From positions 154,821 through 218,820 of the forward strand of contig JAEHOE010000174.1 in NCBI GenBank assembly GCA_016858145.1: a stretch of 64,000 bases of DNA, written 5' to 3'. Below, one piece after another: positions 57,671 through 64,000 of the stretch; within the stretch, counting starts at the first letter, position 1, and each line of letters begins with the position of its first letter. The notes beneath the pieces were generated by a model. The model worked only from the letters and a program-made list of their open reading frames with translations, did no database searches and was not told the DNA's origin. This DNA is from Edaphochlamys debaryana. Taxonomy: Eukaryota; Chlorophyta; Chlorophyceae; Chlamydomonadales. The position numbers were made by a program, and so were the translations under genes.

Positions 57671-60600
57671 ATGACGACAGCTCCTCCCGCTCCTGCGGTC
57701 CGCGTCGATCCTACGCACGCTGGCGAGCAGCCATGGAAGCCATATGAAGGGGCGTGGACGGAGACTGCGGTCCCGCTGTTCAGGTAAGCGTAGTTCCGTT
57801 GATGCTCAGGGTCGGCCGTCGCACCAGCTTGTTCCGCGCATCTTACAGCCCGCAAGCCTCATAGCTAGAACCTATGAGTTCGTTGCCATGTGCATCGATG
57901 GCCGGTTTGCAAGAAGCTGAATGGCCATGTGGCCTGGCCATGCGCCGGAACCTGCGGTCGCAGGTCCACTCCGAACGTGTACTATCGTTTTCGCTGGATG
58001 GCACTGTGGCCGTTTCACCAGCGACTTGGAAAGGTTCCGTTTGCCGGAGTCTTCACCCTCGGCGAGGCAATCGTTCTGCTGGCGCTACTGGGCATAGCGG
58101 CAGGCTGGGCAGCGGGCTCCTGGCCTACCGTCGGGTCAGGTTAGCAACGGGGGAGGGTTACAGAGCGGGTTTCGGCGCCTCTGTTGGGAGGCGGGAGGCG
58201 GCTCCCGTTGGTGCGGCGTGGTGCGGCCTTGTACGACCGGCCGGCAGTGCCAGGCACACGCAAAGCAGGCACATACGCTCTTCCGATCCGCTGCAACACG
58301 CCCCACAACTGCCCTGACCTTGCCGGTTACCGTAGTGCCGTAGTAACCTCGTTGAAACCGCCGGCCTGCCGCCGACCCCCCCTACGTTCCTTTCGACGTT
58401 GCTTTGTCCCCACCCACCCACCCACCCAGCCCCCCACCCGCCCACCCACCTTCCCGCCACCCACCCACCCACCCGCCTCCTCCCGCCCCTTTCCTCCCTC
58501 CCCCAGGCAACGTCGCCGTGGCCTACCTAATCGGCGCCTACATCCTGGCCATGCGCAACAGCCCCGTCACCTTCCTGCTGGGCCTCTCCCACGAGCGCGG
58601 CATCGCCTGGCACGGCCTGGCTGCGGTGCTGGCCACGGGCCTGGCGCTGTACCACGGACTCATCGAGCAGCTGGACGCGGGCAAGGACGAGGGCGACGGA
58701 GCGAGCGCCGACCAGGGGGACGAGGAGGGGGAGGACGACGGGCGGGACCCGTACCACCTGATCACAGGTGGGGGTGGGGTGGGGTGGCGGGGAGGGCAGC
58801 GGCGGTAGGTTGGCGGGGAACTGGGTCGGGGCCGTTTGGCTTGGGGCTGTGGCCTGTCTGGCCTTGCCGCCGGCCGCGTGCTAGGCCGAAGTGTGCGGCA
58901 TGTTCGAGACCGGCGCTGCACACTGCGCGCCTGCCCATGCACACACACTCACCCACGGCATCAACACACTGACTCGCGCGGGTGCACGGCTGTTTGCCGC
59001 ACACGTACCCAACCCTCCCCACTTTCATCAAAGCGCACCGCATGCCACCGTGCCCCGCTCTGCCCCTGCTGCTCCGTCCAGGCTGGGTGGGCTTCGGACT
59101 GATGGCGGCGCTGGTGCTCACCTCGGCCAGCCGCCGCCTGCTGCGCGCCTACGCATTCAACACATGGCAGGTGCGTGTGCATACGCACGGCGGGGACGGG
59201 CAGCCGAAAGGTTGCAGCCGGGCGCTGCGCTTGGCTCGCGGCGCTTTTGCGTCCGTCGCAACAAGTCCCAGCACTCGTCAGGCGTTCCATCCTCTATTGC
59301 ACCAGGCTCCCGCCTGGCACTACAGCTCATCATCTTGCATGCACACCCTCACCCGCCGCTCCTTCTCACTGACCTCCTCCTCCTTCTTGCCCGCCCGCCT
59401 GGATCCATATCTGGATCTGGATCCACAGGCCCTGCACGTGACCATGCTGATCGCCTGCTTCGTGGTGGTCGCGATCCACAGCGCCGTGGCGGTGCTCGTG
59501 GGCGCGGGAGCCTGGGCGCTTGACGTGGCCGTACGGCAGATCTATATGGCACGTGAGATCCGGGACATGTGCTTGCTGCACGGTGCTGCGGCCTCCCGGG
59601 CATCTGGGTTGCCAGCTGAGGCGCATTTGCGGGGACAGGGGGCAGAAACATGGGGTCCAGTCGAGGGCGCCTGGGCGCGGCCGGCGGGGCGGGGCGGGGG
59701 CGAGCCCGTACAGCCCGAGCCCTCCGCCCATCACCGCAGCGCCGCCCCCATGAATGTGGGTTCTCTGTCGGCCTCCCTACCGGCATCAATCTGGTGCCTC
59801 GCTGCCCTTGGATACCCCCCGGACTCGGCTGTTGCTCCGTGACTCTCAAGGCGCCATGCGTCAGAACCCCATGCCAGCCCCTCCCTGCGTACCTCAGCCA
59901 ACACGTCCCACGCCTGAACGCCGTTGCCAGGGGGTCCCCTCTCGTCCTCCACGTGCCCCCTCCAAAGCCTGCAGTAACCCGCTCCCCCCCTCAACCCTCG
60001 CCCACCCCCACCGACCGCAGGCATGCGCAACCCCAGGACGGTGGAGATCGTGGCGCTGCCCGCCGATGTGGTGCGCATCTCGTGGCCCGCAGAGAACTTC
60101 CAGTACGCGGGTGGGTGTCCAGTACTCGGGTGGGTGCCAGGGGCTCCTCGCATACCGGTAACCCAGCCACACAGCATACCGGTGGTCACGGGTTGAGGCC
60201 GGCCGGGGCTGCTTTGCGTGCGTGCACCCTGTTTGCGGGTGGGAGGCAGGACAGGCGGGCGAGCTCTCGGGGCTGGCATTTGGGCGAGCGGGGGAGCTGG
60301 TTGCCCATGCATGCATCTGTCACCCCCCTTCCTCCATCCTCGCACGACTGCCCAGCCCTGCCCTGCCCGCCTTCCCCAATCCCCCCCCCCCGCCCGCACC
60401 CTCTCAGGAGGCCAGTACGTCTTCCTCAACATCCCCGAGCTCAGCTGGGCCGAGTACCACCCCTTCAGCCTCAGCTCCGCCCCCGGCAGCGCCGAGGTGC
60501 ACCTGCACATCCGAGTGCTGGGCGACTGGACGCGCAAGCTGCACACACGCGCCATGCAGGTAGGCGGGGCGTGCACGGGGGTACCAAGGCTGCAGCCCAT

Positions 60601-63332
60601 GGGCGGCCCGCGACCCGCGCTCGGGCCTCTTGTAGCACACCGCCTCCGTAAAGCGCCAGGACCCCTAGGCCCCGGTGCCTCATGTCCGCGCCCTGTGATG
60701 CGCTGGCGCTTGGGCCCTCGCAGGGTGCCAAGCGCCTCCCATAGCGCTTGCGCACCATGCGGATCAGAGTTAGGGTTACGAGATGGGGATCAGTGATCTG
60801 GGATAAGAAATGGGACGAAAGGGTAAAATCTCACTCCTGGCAGGCCCAAAATGGCGACCCGCAGGGCAACGCCGCCCTGGCGCCCAACACGTGGATCACT
60901 AAGGCCTACATCGAGGGGCCCTTCGGCTCCCCCTCCATCGACCTGTACGGCAGCAGGTGCGGTGCCGTACGGCATGGGGACCCAGCAGTCCCACGCGTAT
61001 GCGGGGGGTTCGTGAGCTGCCTCCTGTTGCCGCCCTCGCGCTACTCCCCACCGCCGCGCGCCCTCGCCGCGCAGTAATCCACACGGCCCCCGCTGCAGCC
61101 ACTACCGCAACAGCCGTGACGCCGCGCAGTCCAACCAGACGCCCCTGGCCCTCCATGCGCGCCTCCCCCCCTGTCCCCCTCGCTCCCTCCCAGGTACAAG
61201 GCCTTCCTGCTGATCAGCGGCGGCATCGGGGTGACGCCCGTGCAGTCCTTCTTCAACCACCTCATGGACCAGCGCAAGGTGGGGCCGGCGGGAGGCTGCA
61301 CGGGCGGGTCCCGGATCAGCGGGAGCGGGAGGAAGCTGGCTGGCGCACGTGCACAACCGACGCACGTATGGGCGAGGTCCCGATTGGGAAGCCGGTGGAA
61401 GCTTGCGGAAGCTGGCAGGGTCCCGCCCCCCGTGGCCCATGTTTGCGAGAGGCCGGCTAAGGCCGTAGACATGACGGAAGGAAGGATCAATATACTCGTA
61501 CTCGATACCGGCAGGCTTGAGGGACTGCGCCCTCACGCGTCACGGCCCGGCCCCCTCCCCCTTCCCATGCCTCCCTCCCACAGCGCGGCCGGCCCGTGCG
61601 CCTGGCGCACCTGGTGTGGTCGGTGCGGGACCGGGCCATGGTCTCCAACATCCTGGGGTGAGGGGGGTGGGGTGGCACGGGGGAAGTGACTGGCGGGAAT
61701 GACGGGCGAGGGAGAAAGGGACGGGTGAGGGAGGAAGGGTGCGGGCCAGGGAGGGGAGGCGTACGACGGGGCGAATGAGGGAGGGGCCTTCGACCTCGGG
61801 GGGCCTCTCGACCTGACGGGGCGCGCGCCAGCATGCCCCGCCCCATCCACTGACGCTCCGTCCCCCGGCCCCACATCATCATGTGCCGTTCCTCTCTGCA
61901 CGGCAGGTACGACGAGGTGTACGCCAACACCAAGCTGCCGCGCCAGCTTCCCGTCAGCTTCCAGCCCGACCTCATCTCGCCCCACATCTTCGTGAGGCCC
62001 CGCAGCGCCGGCGGCGGCGACGGCAAGGTGTCCCCCGCGCCCCTCCAGATGCTGCCAGTGCAGTCCCGGCCCGGGTAGGCCCATCGCCAACGCGTGGGGG
62101 TGAGCGCCTCGTGCCAACGCCGCCCTGGAGCTGCGGTCCGGTTGCCCTCCATTGCCCTACGTGTGCCACACCTGTCTCTAATGTCTGTTCTGTGGCGCTT
62201 AGGGTCCACCGCCGTCAGCGTGGGTCTGACTCCCCTCCGCCTTTCCTCTGGGTCCCCCGCTCGCGTCTGGCCCGCAGCTCCGCCGGCGGCGTCGCCACGC
62301 CCGGTTCGGTGGTGCTGGAGGAGGCGCGGGGGGACGACCACATCACTACTGAGTTCTACCTCACGCAGGTGGGCGGGGCCTGGGGCGGGCCTGGGTGGGC
62401 GGGGCACTGCAGGAGCTCAAGTGGGGGCGGGCCTTGGCCTCTCAGTTGGGGGTGCAAGTGCGAAGGGCCTAGCCTGGAAGAGGGTGGCTACAGAGGGCCG
62501 ACTAACGACTTACAAGCAGCATCGGGGGGCAGCGAGGCCAGACCTCCCTTTCCCACCACACCGGCCACACATAAGCCCTCGCCCTCTCATGCCTACACCC
62601 TCTCCGTCCTTGCGGCTCGTCGGATCGCCCCTCCCTCCCCTTCCTCCTGCTACACCCCGCCACCCTTTCTCAGCCGTCCCCGCACCTCCCTACGCTTACC
62701 CCACTCTCCCCTTCTCCCATCTCACCATCCCCCCCTCCCCCCCCGGCCCGCAGGCCCGCGAGCAGGGCCGCGACAAGGCCAACATCAGCCCCGAGCTGCA
62801 GCCCGCGCTGCGCCTGGGCCGCCCCAACATCCCAGAAATTGTGGCGGACACGGCCAAGCAGGCGGCGGCGCTGGGGGAGACGCGGGTGGCGGTGTTTGTG
62901 TGCGGGTGAGGGGGCGGAGCGGGTTGGGGAGTGGGAGGGGGTGCGGAGTGGATGCGGCCAAGCCCAGAAGGCGGACGCCTTGGGGGCCAGTGGCAAAAGA
63001 CATCGAGCGCCGCCTGCCGGGATCGTACCCCACAGGCCGCCGCCATGCCCCTTGCACCGCCTCCTTGCACCTAGTCTCCCCGACGACCCAGGTTCATGCT
63101 GGAGGGGTCGCACGGTGCAGGCCGCCACCCCACTCGCTCTCAGACCCCAGTGCACCGCTGTTGCACACCTTGCTCACGTTACCTACCCTCCTCGTTTCCC
63201 CTCCCCCCCCCCAGGCCCGCCGCCATGGTGGCCGAGGTGCAGGCGGTGGCGGCGGCGGCGTCGGGCTGCTGCGGCCGGGGCGGCGAGGCGGGGGTGGCAT
63301 TCGACGTGCACGCCGAGGTGTTTGAGTTCTAG
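57671..63332 (+). CDS. ferric reductase / NADPH oxidase-like flavocytochrome
   Basis: Fourteen exons: 57671-57783, 57964-58139, 58507-58767, 59082-59170, 59429-59552, 60021-60110, 60408-60559, 60844-60956, 61194-61278, 61584-61657, 61907-62074, 62278-62368, 62754-62905, 63215-63332. Phases agree; 601 aa. Membrane helices carry the two His pairs of the bis-heme b-type reductase domain, each spaced H-x13-H: His132/His146 (WHGLAAVLATGLALYHG) and His216/His230 (LHVTMLIACFVVVAIHS). The FAD-binding motif is YHPFSLSSAP (301-310), and NADPH-binding motifs are SGGIGVTPV (381-389) and VCGPAAM (561-567). Electrons would pass from NADPH through FAD and two hemes across a membrane to Fe(III) or O2. No EF-hands are present, unlike plant RBOH oxidases, so FRE-type ferric reductase or a minimal NOX is possible. 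An acidic loop (about residues 152-176) follows the second His. An in-frame ATG at 57641 would add 10 residues; 57671 has the better context. Confidence 0.92.
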
Positions 63333-63361
63333 CGGCTCGAGCGGATGGCGAGGTGCGTGCA

Positions 63362-63390
63362 GTGGTGGTGGTGGTGGTGGTGGTGGTGGA
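63362..63390. repeat. (GTG)n microsatellite
   Basis: About nine GTG trinucleotides lie in the 3' UTR region of the reductase gene, 30 bp after its stop codon. Confidence 0.9.
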
Positions 63391-64000
63391 GACGACAAGA
63401 AAGGTCGCGCTCGGCGGACGAAGAATAAGGGATGACAGGCTGAGCCGCGCTGGCCCAACCGGGCGTGCTCTTTACCGGCGTCTCAAGACTTGATATGTGG
63501 TGTCCTGAGCGAAGGGGGTGGGGAGGGGGCCGTTGGGTGGCCGGACCTCTGACCGCTGCTCAAGCCATTGATCACAATCCCTGTCAGGGGTCCTTGGTGT
63601 GCCGATGCACAAGTACAAGCATGGATGGCCTTACTTTCGGGCCAAGCGCTGTTTCGGGCAAGGCATTGATGGCATGTGACTATTGGTATGTGATTGACAT
63701 GGCGCTTCGTTAGTGGCGGGGGGGGCGGTGGAGTGGCCCACCCTGGCCAAGGGATACATGTAGCGGGTGGGCGCAGCCTCGGAAGGCATGCTAAGGCACA
63801 ACGCAAGGCCAACTAGTGATGGCTGTATATGATGGTGCAATGGCAGCAAAGGGTGGCAGGAAAGCCCGGCCGTTGTTGCGATGTGCTGAGGCTATAGCCA
63901 CGCTCATAATGCCCTTGGGATTTAAAGATTTGAAGATGGCGCGGTCCGGGGAAACAGTCGCCTGCTGCGCCGGGCTGGAGTTGGGCCACTTGAAAGGCAC
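63391..64000. other. 3' flank of the reductase gene
   Basis: The end of the window has lower GC. A minus-strand open frame at 63791-64000 runs off the edge and could be an exon of a neighbouring gene, but nothing in its sequence supports that. Confidence 0.4.

Overview
The window looks like nuclear DNA of a green alga of the Chlamydomonadales/Volvocales (the Chlamydomonas-Volvox group). The reasons are very high GC, genes split into many short GT-AG exons with C-rich tracts before the 3' splice sites, long Ala/Gly/Ser/Gln-rich disordered proteins, abundant G/C-rich mini- and microsatellites, short TTTAGGG-type telomere-like tracts inside introns, and a ciliary-type RP2 homologue. Species cannot be fixed from the sequence. 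There are no bacterial-style operons.

Nine protein genes were rebuilt exon by exon. Lengths and intron phases agree throughout, except for one unresolved acceptor each in the gene at 5427-9881 and in the RP2 gene. In order they are: (1) 174-3067 (+), IMPACT/YIH1-type RWD protein; (2) 5427-9881 (-), unknown 858-aa disordered protein with an array of Arg-Arg-x-Ser motifs; (3) 11158-16149 (-), unknown 1267-aa Gln/Ala-rich protein with coiled coil; (4) 17855-30388 (-), unknown 3201-aa protein with about ten N-terminal membrane segments and a roughly 2500-residue disordered tail; (5) 33282-34935 (-), S-adenosylmethionine decarboxylase proenzyme; (6) 38758-46262 (-), eukaryotic MATE transporter in 15 exons; (7) 47246-52808 (+), MAK11/PAK1IP1 WD40 ribosome-biogenesis factor; (8) 53141-56759 (+), RP2/XRP2 TBCC-domain protein; (9) 57671-63332 (+), ferric reductase/NADPH-oxidase-like flavocytochrome.

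Layout: the first gene converges on a block of three minus-strand genes for large low-complexity proteins (5.4-30.4 kb). A gene-poor 3 kb stretch, SAM decarboxylase and a 3.8 kb stretch follow. The latter contains the donor of a segment that was copied into a MATE intron. The MATE and MAK11 genes are divergent from a shared 1 kb region. MAK11, RP2 and the reductase then run head to tail. The genes do not form an obvious pathway: they cover translational control, polyamine synthesis, transport, ribosome assembly, cilia/ARL3 traffic and redox.

The most unusual features are structural. They are a 472-bp copied segment flanked by perfect 26-bp direct repeats in a MATE intron; a 103-bp array that duplicates half of a MATE exon with its splice acceptor; three GC-AG introns; long hexanucleotide arrays in introns; telomere-like tracts just upstream of two 3' splice sites; and a three-copy dispersed repeat. 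The three unknown genes are the best candidates for undescribed biology.
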